Origin: Hyphomicrobiales bacterium
GTDB taxonomy: Bacteria > Pseudomonadota > Alphaproteobacteria > Rhizobiales > Beijerinckiaceae
Assembly (NCBI GenBank): GCA_019237205.1
Contig: JAFAHO010000265.1
Span: 1-35,396, forward strand
DNA: 35,396 bases
Direction: 5' to 3'
The notes beneath the pieces are model-generated. The model ran no database searches. It was not told the origin of the DNA and worked only from the letters and a program-made list of their open reading frames with translations. Of the stretch, positions 23,123 to 31,651 are shown in pieces. The position numbers and the translations under genes were made by a program. Within the stretch, counting starts at the first letter, position 1; every line of letters starts with the position of its first letter.

Positions 23123-25042
23123 ATGCAGCACCATAAGACATCGACATTTATCGCCGAACGTCGATCGGCAGCCGAACGGGCGACGCTCCTCGGGACCGCC
23201 AAGCATCTTTGGCCCTACATCTGGCCGGCTGATCGCGCCGATTTGAAGATGCGCGTGTTCGTGGCGGTCGCGTTGATGCTTCTATCCAAGCTGTTCACGA
23301 TCGCCATTCCTTATTCCTTCAAGTGGGTGACCAATGCGCTGGCGGGAAAGCTGCCCCTCGATTCGGTCCCGCTGCCGCAACTCTTTGCCGGCGCGGCGTC
23401 ATTGACGGTCGTTTACGGCTTGCTTCGCATCCTCATGGCCATGACGCAGCAGGGGCGCGACGCTCTTTTTGCAGCGGTGGCGATGAATGCGGTCCGGCGC
23501 CTTGCGATCGAAGTCTTCGACCATCTGCACCGTCTCTCGTTGCGCTTTCATCTGGAGCGCAAAACAGGCGGACTGACGCGCGTTCTCGAGCGCGGCCGCA
23601 ACGCGATCGAAACGATCATCCGCACTTCGATGCTGACCGCGGTTCCGACCCTGGTCGAATTCGCTCTCATCATTGGCGCACTGCTGTTTTCCTTCGACTG
23701 GCGCTATGTCGCAGCGATGAGCGCCACTGTCGCCGTCTATCTGACCTATACGACCCTGGCGACGAACTGGCGCATCGGCATTCGACGCTCGATGAACGAG
23801 AGCGACACTGACGCCAACACCAAGGCGATTGACAGCCTGCTGAACTTCGAAACTGTCAAGTACTTCACCGCCGAACGCCGGGAATCGGCGCGCTACGACA
23901 AGGCGATGGTGCGCTACGAGCGCATGAGCGTCCGCACTTATGTGTCGCTGGCCGTGCTGAACGCCGGCCAGGCCGTCATCTTCACGGCCGGACTCGTCAC
24001 CGTCCTGCTCATGTGCGTCGTCGAGATCAGAGGCGGCAAGAAGACAGTCGGCGACTTCGTGTTCATCAACCTGATGATGCTGCAACTCTACCAGCCGCTC
24101 AATTTCATGGGCATGGTCTATCGCGAGGTCAGGCAGGCCATTGTCGACATCGAGGCGATGTTCGCCATTCTCGACCAGAATCCCGAAATCGAGGACGTGC
24201 CCGGCGCGCAGCCGCTCAGGGTGACCTCCGGCGACGTGAGATTCGAAAACGTCGAATTCGCCTACGACCCCGCTCGACCGATTCTACGCGGCGTGTCGTT
24301 CGAAGCGCCGCCCGGCCACACGATCGCGATCGTAGGGCCGTCCGGCGCGGGCAAATCGACAATCTCCCGGCTGCTGTTCCGCTTCTACGAGCCGACCGCG
24401 GGCCGCATCCTGATCGACGGCCACAACATCAGCGCGGTGACCCAGAAATCGCTGCGCGCCGCAATCGGCATGGTTCCGCAGGACACGGTGCTGTTCAACG
24501 ACTCGATCGTCTACAATATCCGCTACGGGCGCGACGATGCGAACGAGGCCGAAGTCGAGTCGGCCGCGGACAACGCGCAGATCGACGCCTTCATCCGGTC
24601 GCTGCCGCAGGGCTACGCCGCCCAGGTCGGCGAGCGCGGGCTCAAGCTTTCGGGCGGAGAGAAGCAGCGCGTGGCGATCGCCCGCACGATGCTGAAGGCG
24701 CCGCCGATCCTCGTGCTCGACGAAGCGACGTCGGCGCTCGACAGTTTTACCGAGCGCGAGATCCAGTCCGCGCTCGAGCGCGTGTCGCGCGGGCGCACGA
24801 CCATCGTCATCGCGCACAGGCTGTCGACCATCGTCAACGCCGACGAAATTCTGGTGCTCGACAAAGGCCTGATCGCCGAACGCGGAACCCACGAGGCGCT
24901 GCTCGCGCGCGGCGGCCTCTATTCGGCCCTGTGGAGCCGCCAACGCGAAGTCGACGCGGCGGAGGAGACGCTGCGGCGGGCCGGCGAGGAAGACGAGGAT
25001 TACGGCCTTCCGGATCCGGCCGCTTCGCCTTCGGCGCCGTGA
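23123..25042 (+). CDS. Atm1/HMT1-type ABC exporter (fused membrane and ATPase domains)
   Basis: The 639-residue half-transporter has six predicted membrane helices, then a complete ATPase: Walker A GPSGAGKST (about residues 405-413), signature LSGGEKQRVAIAR (about 509), Walker B ILVLDEATSALD (about 529) and the H-loop VIAHRLST. NFETVKYFTAERRESARYD near residue 245 is the hallmark of the Atm1/ABCB7/HMT1 branch, which exports glutathione-linked sulfur, metal or persulfide compounds. The protein would work as a homodimer in the inner membrane. There is no strong ribosome-binding site before the ATG at 23123. It is followed after 54 bases by psd, as in several relatives, and may be cotranscribed with it. 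Confidence 0.92.
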   Translation: MQHHKTSTFIAERRSAAERATLLGTAKHLWPYIWPADRADLKMRVFVAVALMLLSKLFTIAIPYSFKWVTNALAGKLPLDSVPLPQLFAGAASLTVVYGLLRILMAMTQQGRDALFAAVAMNAVRRLAIEVFDHLHRLSLRFHLERKTGGLTRVLERGRNAIETIIRTSMLTAVPTLVEFALIIGALLFSFDWRYVAAMSATVAVYLTYTTLATNWRIGIRRSMNESDTDANTKAIDSLLNFETVKYFTAERRESARYDKAMVRYERMSVRTYVSLAVLNAGQAVIFTAGLVTVLLMCVVEIRGGKKTVGDFVFINLMMLQLYQPLNFMGMVYREVRQAIVDIEAMFAILDQNPEIEDVPGAQPLRVTSGDVRFENVEFAYDPARPILRGVSFEAPPGHTIAIVGPSGAGKSTISRLLFRFYEPTAGRILIDGHNISAVTQKSLRAAIGMVPQDTVLFNDSIVYNIRYGRDDANEAEVESAADNAQIDAFIRSLPQGYAAQVGERGLKLSGGEKQRVAIARTMLKAPPILVLDEATSALDSFTEREIQSALERVSRGRTTIVIAHRLSTIVNADEILVLDKGLIAERGTHEALLARGGLYSALWSRQREVDAAEETLRRAGEEDEDYGLPDPAASPSAP

Positions 25043-25096
25043 CATTTGGCGCCATTGGCGCCAAGAGTGCTCGCCGCCTTGTTTCGGGCCCCACTT

Positions 25097-25795
25097 ATGA
25101 ACGTTATCAACTCGATTCGTCGCAATCTCACGCCGATCCATCGTGAAGGCTATCTCTTTGTCGCTGGCTTTTTTGTCGCGACGTTGATCCTGTGGTGGAT
25201 CTGGGGCCCGCTCGGATGGCTCGGCCTCATCGCGACGTTGTGGTGCGCCTATTTTTTTCGCGATCCGACCCGTGTGACGCCGGTCGGGGCTGATCTCGTC
25301 ATCGCGCCCGCGGACGGGACCGTGAGCTTCGCCGGCTACGCCGCGCCGCCGCCCGAGCTCGGCCTCGGCATGGGCCCGCTGCAGCGCGTATCGATCTTCA
25401 TGTCGGTGTTCGACTGTCACGTGAACCGCACGCCGGTCGAGGGGCGGGTCGAGCGGATCGTCTATCACCCCGGCCTCTTCCTCAACGCCGATCTCGACAA
25501 GGCGAGCGAGGACAACGAACGCAACAGCATCGTCATCGACGCCCCGTCGGGCCGGTACGGAGTCGTGCAGATCGCCGGTCTCATCGCGCGACGGATCATC
25601 TGCTTCACTCACGAGGGCGCGCGTGTGAGCGCGGGCGAGCGAATCGGGCTCATCCGTTTCGGCTCGCGCGTCGACGTCTATCTCCCGGCGAGCGTGCAAA
25701 TCGTCGTCGGTCTCGATTCGCGCGCCGTGGCCGGCGAAACCGTGATCGCCCAGGCTGCCGCATCGGCCGGCGCGCGCCCCTTTCAACGGAGCTGA
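25097..25795 (+). CDS. psd: Phosphatidylserine decarboxylase proenzyme
   Basis: The 232-residue protein is the short, archaeal-like form of Psd, which makes phosphatidylethanolamine from phosphatidylserine. A hydrophobic anchor (residues about 17-45) precedes the catalytic part: [45 protein letters not shown]. The self-cleavage site is RFGSRVD (Gly189-Ser190), which yields the pyruvoyl group. The ATG at 25097 is chosen because the homology begins there, although the frame is open from a TTG at 25046. pssA follows 5 bases after the stop, giving the normal psd-pssA pair. Confidence 0.94.
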   Translation: MNVINSIRRNLTPIHREGYLFVAGFFVATLILWWIWGPLGWLGLIATLWCAYFFRDPTRVTPVGADLVIAPADGTVSFAGYAAPPPELGLGMGPLQRVSIFMSVFDCHVNRTPVEGRVERIVYHPGLFLNADLDKASEDNERNSIVIDAPSGRYGVVQIAGLIARRIICFTHEGARVSAGERIGLIRFGSRVDVYLPASVQIVVGLDSRAVAGETVIAQAAASAGARPFQRS

Positions 25796-25800
25796 GTTTC

Positions 25801-26604
25801 GTGAACGATCAGAGGCCGGAGAACGCGCCGCTGTCCAGCGTCGCCTCGGCGCGCAGGCGCGGGTTCCGGCCCGTGCCGTTGCGCCTCCTCCTGCCCAACA
25901 TCGTGACGCTGATCGCGCTCTGCCTCGGCATGACGGCGATCCGCCTCGCTATGGAGGGATCGATCGAATGGGCGGTGAGCGCGATCGCCGGCGCGGCCGT
26001 TCTCGATGGCCTCGACGGGCGGATCGCGCGCGCGCTCAAGGGCACGTCCCGCTTCGGCGCGGAGCTCGATTCGCTTGCCGACTTCGTCGACTTCGGCGTC
26101 GCGCCGGCCTTCGTTCTCTTCACGTCCGACCTCCATGTGGTCAAGAGCTTCGGCTGGGTCGCAGCGCTCCTATTCGCCATGGCTTGCGGCCTGCGCCTTG
26201 CGCGCTTCAACGTGATGCTGGACGACCCCGACCAGCCCGCGTGGCGAAAGAACTTCTTCGTCGGCATGCCCGCGCCCGCCGGCGCGATCGTGGCGCTCTT
26301 GCCTATCTACTTGCGCTTCGGCTTCGATATGAACGCGCCGCCGCCCGGCGTCGCGGTATTCGAAAGCCTCTATGTCATGGCGATCGCCTTCCTGATGGCG
26401 AGCCGCGTGCCGCATTTTTCCGGCAAGTCGATCGGCCGGGTGCCTCGCGAGAATCTCGCCGTCTTTCTCGTCGGGGTTGCCGCCGCGCTCCTGTTTGTTT
26501 TCGTTTTCCCGATGCAGTCGCTGGTCGCAGTCACCCTGGCCTACCTTGCATCGATCCCCTTCGCGATCCGCCGCTACGGGGAGCTTGACCGTTCGAAGCA
26601 GTGA
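25801..26604 (+). CDS. pssA: CDP-diacylglycerol-serine O-phosphatidyltransferase
   Basis: The 267-residue integral membrane enzyme makes phosphatidylserine, the substrate of the psd product encoded just upstream. It has the CDP-alcohol motif DGLDGRIARALKGTSRFGAE continuing to LDSLADF (about residues 69-93), with all the motif Asp and Gly residues present, and several later membrane helices. It starts at a GTG (25801) with CGGAG 9-10 nt upstream. The type I-like membrane form with a short N-terminus is usual in rhizobia and relatives. Confidence 0.94.
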   Translation: MNDQRPENAPLSSVASARRRGFRPVPLRLLLPNIVTLIALCLGMTAIRLAMEGSIEWAVSAIAGAAVLDGLDGRIARALKGTSRFGAELDSLADFVDFGVAPAFVLFTSDLHVVKSFGWVAALLFAMACGLRLARFNVMLDDPDQPAWRKNFFVGMPAPAGAIVALLPIYLRFGFDMNAPPPGVAVFESLYVMAIAFLMASRVPHFSGKSIGRVPRENLAVFLVGVAAALLFVFVFPMQSLVAVTLAYLASIPFAIRRYGELDRSKQ

Positions 26605-26728
26605 CGGCCCTCATTGACGCCGACGTCGGAGCGGTGGCGGGGATAGTCCTTGCGCAATGTCCCGCGATCGGCTCAAAGCCGCTCCGAACGCTTGCAATGG
26701 CCGAGGCGGCGACACTACAAGGAGCCCT

Positions 26729-26947
26729 ATGTCCAAAGAAGAACTGCTGGAATTCCCCGGTTTCGTGGTCGAGCTGCTTCCGAACGCGACATTTCGCGTC
26801 AAATTGGAGAACGACCACGAGATTATCGCCCACACTGCGGGCAAGATGCGCAAGAACCGCATCCGCGTACTGGCGGGCGACAAAGTTCTTGTCGAAATGA
26901 CACCCTACGACCTGTCCAAGGGCCGCATCACCTATCGCTTCAAGTGA
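26729..26947 (+). CDS. infA: Translation initiation factor IF-1
   Basis: The 72-residue S1-like OB-fold protein begins [20 protein letters not shown] and contains [39 protein letters not shown], the standard IF-1 C-terminal half. It binds the ribosomal A site during initiation. AAGGAG lies about 5 nt before the ATG at 26729; the longer open frame from 26657 is not used. The gene order infA-maf-yacG is common in this group. Confidence 0.97.
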   Translation: MSKEELLEFPGFVVELLPNATFRVKLENDHEIIAHTAGKMRKNRIRVLAGDKVLVEMTPYDLSKGRITYRFK

Positions 26948-26978
26948 GCCCGGCGCGACGCATCCCCGGAACCTGAAC

Positions 26979-27617
26979 TTGAGTTCTCCGCGCTCCCGCC
27001 CGCGCCTTGTGCTAGCCTCCGGCTCGCCCCGGCGCCTTGCGCTCCTGGCACAGATCGGGGTCGACCCGGATTGCGTCCTGCCATCCGAATCCGACGAAAC
27101 GCCGCGGCGCGGCGAATCGCCGCGCGCGCTCGCCCAGAGGCTTGCCTCGGAAAAGGCTTCGGCTTCCGCGGCCATTGCGCTCAAAGTTCCCGACCTCGCC
27201 CCTTGCCTGACCCTCGCCGCCGACACGGTTGTCTGCGTCGGGCGCCGGATGCTGCCGAAATGCGAGATTCTCGACGAGGCGGAGGCGTGCCTGCGGTTGC
27301 TGTCGGGGCGTGCGCATCGCGTCTATACCGGCCTTGCACTGGTGACGCCGAGCGGCGCCACGAGGCGGCGGCTAGTCGAGACGCGCGTACGGTTCAAGCG
27401 CCTGTCGCGCGAAGAGATCGATGCCTATCTCGGCAGCGGCGAATGGCGCGGCAAGGCCGGCGGCTACGCGATCCAGGGCCTCGCAGGCGCCTTTGTCGTG
27501 CGGCTCGTCGGGTCCTACACCAATGTCGTCGGCCTGCCGCTTGCGGAAACCGCAGCGTTGCTCGCCGGCGAAGGCTATTATGCGCACCGGCAATGGCTCG
27601 CGAACCTGCTCAAATGA
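26979..27617 (+). CDS. maf: Maf-family nucleoside triphosphate pyrophosphatase
   Basis: The 212-residue protein has the Maf pattern: [20 protein letters not shown], then [12 protein letters not shown], and [19 protein letters not shown] with the conserved Gly-Lys-Ala-Gly-Gly. Maf proteins hydrolyse dTTP/UTP or modified nucleotides and act as house-cleaning enzymes. The start is a TTG at 26979 with a weak GGA upstream. Its TGA overlaps the yacG start (ATGA at 27614-27617), so the two are translationally coupled. Confidence 0.92.
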   Translation: MSSPRSRPRLVLASGSPRRLALLAQIGVDPDCVLPSESDETPRRGESPRALAQRLASEKASASAAIALKVPDLAPCLTLAADTVVCVGRRMLPKCEILDEAEACLRLLSGRAHRVYTGLALVTPSGATRRRLVETRVRFKRLSREEIDAYLGSGEWRGKAGGYAIQGLAGAFVVRLVGSYTNVVGLPLAETAALLAGEGYYAHRQWLANLLK

Positions 27618-27829
27618 AAGCCAACGCTGACGACAAGACGCCGCCGGAACCGCCCGCGAAGGACAAAAGGAACCGCGTCTGCCCGAACTGCGGCAAACCG
27701 CGCACCGAGCGCTATAACCCGTTCTGCTCCAAGCGCTGCGCCGACATCGACCTGCACCGCTGGCTGAATGGAGGCTACGTCATCCCAGGCCCGCCCCTGG
27801 GGCGGGAACCGGGCGACGAGCAGGATTAA
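27614..27829 (+). CDS. yacG: DNA gyrase inhibitor YacG
   Basis: The 71-residue zinc protein has VCPNCGKP and [20 protein letters not shown], the four-Cys zinc-binding site (CxxC and CxxxC). The family protects DNA gyrase by inhibiting it and is encoded next to maf in many alphaproteobacteria. The ATG overlaps the maf stop codon. A short GC-rich repeat (CCGCGA / TCGCGG, 27833-27846) follows and may be a weak terminator. Confidence 0.93.
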   Translation: MKANADDKTPPEPPAKDKRNRVCPNCGKPRTERYNPFCSKRCADIDLHRWLNGGYVIPGPPLGREPGDEQD

Positions 27830-27871
27830 GGTCCGCGAGGTCGCGGCCTCTCCCATGTCAGGATTCCGTGC

Positions 27872-28597
27872 ATGACCCAATCGCCTTATCTTTGGAGCCC
27901 GCCGCCCGTCCGGTCTCTGGCCATTCGCGGAGCGGACGCGCGGGCGCCGGTCAACCGCCTCTTCTTCGTCGGGCGCAACTATCATGCGCACGCAGCCGAG
28001 ATGGGCCGTCCGGTCGACAGGTCGGTCGACCGTCCGTTCTACTTCACGAAGTCGCCGCAGTCGCTCGTCGAGTCGGGCGCGCGCGTCCCCTATCCGCCGG
28101 AAACGGCCAACTATCACCATGAGATGGAGCTTGTCGTCGTCATCGGCGCGCGCGGTTTCCGCGTGGCCGCTGCGGAGGCCTCCAGGCTGATCTATGGCTA
28201 TGCGTGCGGCCTCGACATGACGCGCCGCGACCTGCAGTTCGCCCTCAGAGACAAGGGCCGGCCGTGGGATCTCGCCAAAGACGTCGAAGGCTCCGCCATC
28301 GTGTCGGAGATCATCCCCGTGCAGGCTGTGGCGCTCGAGCGCGGCGCCATCGAACTCTCGGTGAACGGCGAGATCCGCCAGCGTTCCGACCTCGACAAGC
28401 TGATCTGGAACGTGCGCGAACTGATCGCGGATCTGTCGCTCTTCTACCATCTTCAACCGGGCGACCTGGTCTTCACGGGAACGCCGGAAGGCGTCGGCCC
28501 GGTTAAGCCCGGCGACGTCCTCGAAGGCCGCATCGAAGGCGTGGGGACGATCTCGCTCAGCATCGCTCCCGCCGACGCGGCGCCTGAGGCTCAATAG
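27872..28597 (+). CDS. Fumarylacetoacetate hydrolase family protein
   Basis: The 241-residue protein belongs to the FAH C-terminal family: [28 protein letters not shown] with a metal-binding Glu, [15 protein letters not shown], and the C-terminal [23 protein letters not shown]. Members hydrolyse or decarboxylate acylpyruvates such as maleylpyruvate or fumarylpyruvate in aromatic-acid catabolism. No other aromatic-degradation gene is nearby, so the substrate is uncertain. The ATG is at 27872; no strong ribosome-binding site is seen in the 42 bases after yacG. It may be the last gene of the infA-maf-yacG region or have its own promoter. Confidence 0.9.
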   Translation: MTQSPYLWSPPPVRSLAIRGADARAPVNRLFFVGRNYHAHAAEMGRPVDRSVDRPFYFTKSPQSLVESGARVPYPPETANYHHEMELVVVIGARGFRVAAAEASRLIYGYACGLDMTRRDLQFALRDKGRPWDLAKDVEGSAIVSEIIPVQAVALERGAIELSVNGEIRQRSDLDKLIWNVRELIADLSLFYHLQPGDLVFTGTPEGVGPVKPGDVLEGRIEGVGTISLSIAPADAAPEAQ

Positions 28598-28632
28598 GTT
28601 CATTCGCTCGCGCTCCCATCGTGCCGGATCGA

Positions 28633-28830
28633 TCACTCGTCGGCAATGCGCCAGCCGATTTGAGCCCATGGCGCAGGATTGAGCGTCGCGCCGGTTGCGG
28701 CGCCGTCGCCGCCGAGCGTGAAGCTCAAGCGAATCCTGTAGCGCCCATTGACTGCGAACTCGGTGTCGGAGACCGGGGTCACAGTGACGGGCTTGCCGAT
28801 CGCGACCCCTTTGACCTGCGCGAAATGCGG
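28633..28830 (-). pseudogene. Unrecognised coding-like fragment opposite to the gene gap
   Basis: On the minus strand about 60 codons ending at a TGA have roughly 80% G or C in third positions, as in the real genes here. They read, for example, FAQVKGVAIGKPVTVTPVSD and NGRYRIRLSFTLGGDGAATG. There is no ATG in this part. The frame stays open to 29016, but that end overlaps the haloalkane dehalogenase start on the other strand. It looks like the 3' end of a gene that lost its start, or a gene with an unusual start. I do not recognise the family. Confidence 0.4.
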
Positions 28831-28921
28831 GCAGAGTATAGCGCAGCATTCCGTCTTCGCGCGATTGACCGTGGGTGCCGGGCGCCGATTCGCTACGCCA
28901 TTTTTCTGAGGAGACGATCCC

Positions 28922-29806
28922 GTGGATGCTCTGCGCACTCCGGACGAACGCTTCGCCGCCCTGCCCGGATATTCGTTCGCGCCCCAGTACCTTGAGGGCG
29001 CCGGCGGCCTGCGCATGCATTATCTCGACGAAGGAGCGCGTGACGCGCCGGTGGCGCTCTGCCTGCACGGCCAGCCCACATGGTCCTATCTCCACCGCAA
29101 GATGATCCCCGCCCTCATCGCCGCGGGTCTGCGCGTCGTCGCGCCGGATTTTCTCGGCTTCGGCCGCTCCGACAAACCGGAAGACGAAGCGACCTACACA
29201 TTCATGTTTCATCGCGACTCCATTGTCGCTCTGATAGAGGCGCTCGACCTCAAGCGCATCATGCTCGTCTGCCAGGACTGGGGCGGCCTCATCGGGCTCA
29301 CCATTCCGATGGACAGGCGGGATCGTTTCGAACGGCTCCTGGTCATGAACACGACCTTGGGCACGGGCGACGTTCCGCTCGGCGAAGGCTTTCTTGCTTG
29401 GCGCGCCTTCTCCAACAGCAAACCAGACATGGACGTCGCCGCCCTGATGAAGCGGGCGGTTCCGGCGCTGAGCGACGCCGAGGCCGCGGCCTACGCGGCG
29501 CCCTATCCGGATCAGCGATATAAGTCCGGCGTGCGGCGATTTCCCAATCTCGTGCCCGACCGGCCGGACGCCGGAGGCGCGGCGCTCTCGCGCCGCGCAC
29601 GGGATTTCTGGTCCAAGGAATGGGGCGGCAGGAGCTTCATGGCGATCGGCATGCAGGACCCGGTTCTGGGGCCGCCGGCTATGCGGGCGCTGCACAAGTC
29701 CATCCGCAATTGCCCGCCGCCGCTCGAGCTTGCCGACGCCGGCCATTTTGTCCAGGAAGCCGGCGCCATCATCGTCGAGAAGGCCATGGCGAGCTTTTCG
29801 GCATGA
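28922..29806 (+). CDS. Haloalkane dehalogenase, class I (DhlA-like)
   Basis: The 294-residue alpha/beta hydrolase follows the DhlA plan for cleaving carbon-halogen bonds to alcohols. HGQPTWSYLHRKM forms the oxyanion-hole loop. VCQDWGG gives the nucleophile Asp119 and halide-binding Trp120. The cap has GFLAW with Trp160, which matches the second halide Trp of class I enzymes. AIGMQDPVLG gives Asp246 and DAGHFVQE gives His275. The cap sequence SDAEAAAYAAPYPDQRYKSG is close to what I remember of DhlA. It starts at a GTG (28922) with GAGGAG about 9 nt upstream. No dehalogenase regulator or haloacid gene is nearby. Confidence 0.9.
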   Translation: MDALRTPDERFAALPGYSFAPQYLEGAGGLRMHYLDEGARDAPVALCLHGQPTWSYLHRKMIPALIAAGLRVVAPDFLGFGRSDKPEDEATYTFMFHRDSIVALIEALDLKRIMLVCQDWGGLIGLTIPMDRRDRFERLLVMNTTLGTGDVPLGEGFLAWRAFSNSKPDMDVAALMKRAVPALSDAEAAAYAAPYPDQRYKSGVRRFPNLVPDRPDAGGAALSRRARDFWSKEWGGRSFMAIGMQDPVLGPPAMRALHKSIRNCPPPLELADAGHFVQEAGAIIVEKAMASFSA

Positions 29807-29863
29807 GAAGCGCGGCGCCGCGCTCATGTCGCCCAAGACGTTCCGGACCGAGGAGTGAGTCCC

Positions 29864-30823
29864 GTGGCTGATGGTTCGCATCGATGGCCGCGTCTCTCCT
29901 ACGTCGACTGGAGCGACGCCGCCCTCACCCTGCATCTCTGGACCCAGATCGTGGGCAAGATCCGATTGACCCTGACGCCCTGGCTCAATCACAGCTGGCA
30001 CGTCCCCTATTACGTAACAGCGCGAGGGCTCAGCACAACGCCAATTCCGGCAGGCGATGAAGTCCTCGAATTCGAATTCGACTTCCTCCGCCACCGCCTT
30101 GTCGCCCGAAGCAGCAGTGGAGAGGACCGCGCGTTGCCGCTCGAACCACGACCGGTTGCGGATTTCTACGCCGAGGTCCTCGATCTCTTGAGCGCTTTCG
30201 GCATCGACGTTGCGCTCACCAATCGACCCTGCGAACTCCCCGAGGCCATCCCGTTTTCTTCCGATCGCGTCCATTCCGCCTACAATCCGCAGGCGGCGCA
30301 CGCCTTCTGGCGGACTCTGGTCAGCGCCGATCGTGTCTTCAAACTCTTCCGCACTGGCTTCGTCGGCAAGGCGAGCCCAGTGCATTTCTTCTGGGGCAGC
30401 TTCGATCTCGCGGTTACGCGCTTTTCCGGGCGAAGGGCGCCGTTGCACCCAGGCGGCGTGCCCGGCCTCTCGGACATGGTCGTCCGCGAAGCCTATTCGC
30501 ACGAAGTGAGCAGCGCCGGATTCTGGCCGGGCGGCGTCGCCTATCCGCACGCGATCTTCTATTCCTACGCCTATCCCGAGCCGCCCGGGTTCAGGGTCGC
30601 CAAGGTGAGCGCGCCCGCTCATTTCGAAGAGAGTCTCGGCGAATTCGTTCTGCCCTACGCCGCCCTCCATGCCGCCGACGATCCTGACGCTGTGGTCCTT
30701 CGGTTCCTCTCGGAAACTTACATCGCCGCGGCGGACTGCGGCGCGTGGGATCGCGCCGCTCTCGAATGCCCGCTCGGCGTTCCGGGGACGCCTCGCCCCA
30801 TGGAAAGTGAAGAATGCGCCTGA
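29864..30823 (+). CDS. DUF5996 family protein
   Basis: The 319-residue protein matches the uncharacterised DUF5996 family: WPRLSYVDWSDAALTLHLW, the WTQIVGKIRLTLTPWLNHSW stretch, HVPYYVTARGL, SPVHFFWGSFDLAVTRFSGR, and REAYSHEVSSAGFWPGG. No signal peptide, membrane segment or known catalytic motif is apparent; conserved His and Trp residues may form a ligand site. GTG at 29864 is preferred over GTG at 29855, because AGGAG (29851-29855) is then 8 nt upstream. It lies between the dehalogenase and a cytochrome b561 gene on the same strand. Confidence 0.87.
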   Translation: MADGSHRWPRLSYVDWSDAALTLHLWTQIVGKIRLTLTPWLNHSWHVPYYVTARGLSTTPIPAGDEVLEFEFDFLRHRLVARSSSGEDRALPLEPRPVADFYAEVLDLLSAFGIDVALTNRPCELPEAIPFSSDRVHSAYNPQAAHAFWRTLVSADRVFKLFRTGFVGKASPVHFFWGSFDLAVTRFSGRRAPLHPGGVPGLSDMVVREAYSHEVSSAGFWPGGVAYPHAIFYSYAYPEPPGFRVAKVSAPAHFEESLGEFVLPYAALHAADDPDAVVLRFLSETYIAAADCGAWDRAALECPLGVPGTPRPMESEECA

Positions 30824-30886
30824 GACGCTGATGAGGCGAGGACCCATCGGCGTCTTCTCGCGCCAATTTCGCTCGCGACTTCCGAC

Positions 30887-31637
30887 ATGTCGAACACAGT
30901 GGTCGAATGGCTTCTGACCCCAATATCGGGCCCGCCGAGCCATGCGATCGCGTCCTGGGCCGCCTGGCACGGCCGCCTGATGGTGCTGAGCTGGAGCGTC
31001 CTTCTGCCGCTCGGCATGCTCGCGGCGCGCTATTTCAAGGTGACGCCCGGCCAGGACTGGCCGCGCGCTCTCGACAACAAGCTGTGGTGGCGCACGCATC
31101 TTTGGGTGCAGAGCGCCGGCGTCGCAGCGATGACGCTCGGACTTCTCCTCGCGCTGGAGAACGCAAGCGGCGCGGCGGGCGCGGCGGCGATCCATCGCGT
31201 TTGTGGCTGGACCGCCGTTTCAATCGGCTGGATCCAGGTCGCCGTCGCCCTTCTGCGCGGCACGAAAGGCGGCCCGACCGAACCCACGCTTCGTGGCGAT
31301 CACTACGACATGACGCCACGGCGCATCGCCTTCGAACGGGTTCACAAAAGCCTCGGATGGATCGCAGTCCCGTTCGCCGTCGCCGCGACCCGGGCTTGGG
31401 CTGGCGCTCGTCGACGCCCCGCGCTGGATGTCGATTGTTCTGGCGCTCTGGTGGATCGCGCTAATCGGCGCCGCGATAGCCCTCCAACAGGCCGGCCGCT
31501 GCCTCGACACGTACCAGGCGATCTGGGGCCCCGATCCAGCTCATCCCGGAAACAAGCGCAAGCCGATCGGCTGGGGCGTGTCGCGGCAAACGCGATCGAG
31601 GACTGGTGAGAGGGAGCCGCCGCGCATCAAGCCCTGA
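30887..31637 (+). pseudogene. Cytochrome b561-domain membrane protein, frameshifted
   Basis: The gene encodes a b561-type haem membrane protein: AWHGRLMVLSWSVLLPLGM, ARYFKVTPGQDWPRALDNKL, WHAH-like histidines, RVCGWTAVSIGWIQVAVALL, GDHYDMTPRRIAFERVHKSLGW. After GWIAVPFAVAAT the frame is lost, and the expected continuation GLGLALVDAPRWMSIVLALW, ending QAGRCLDTYQAIWGPDPAHP and GNKRKPIGWGVSR, is in the next frame. Removing one C from the CCC at 31389-31391 rejoins the two parts exactly. As written, the first frame runs to 31609 with an aberrant tail. Either a real loss of function or a base-call error would explain it. The ATG at 30887 is a good start. Confidence 0.85.
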
Positions 31638-31651
31638 GCGTCAATCAACCC

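Noticed and set aside
24284-25786. A 500-codon open frame opposite the exporter and psd
   Set aside because: It is a shadow of two real genes, with no domain and no ribosome-binding site.
27578-31195. A 1205-codon open frame on the minus strand, opposite six genes
   Set aside because: It is antisense to well-supported genes (maf, yacG, FAH, dehalogenase, DUF5996, b561) and its composition is the Arg/Ala/Gly-rich mix expected when high-GC genes are read backwards. Absence of stops is common in such DNA.
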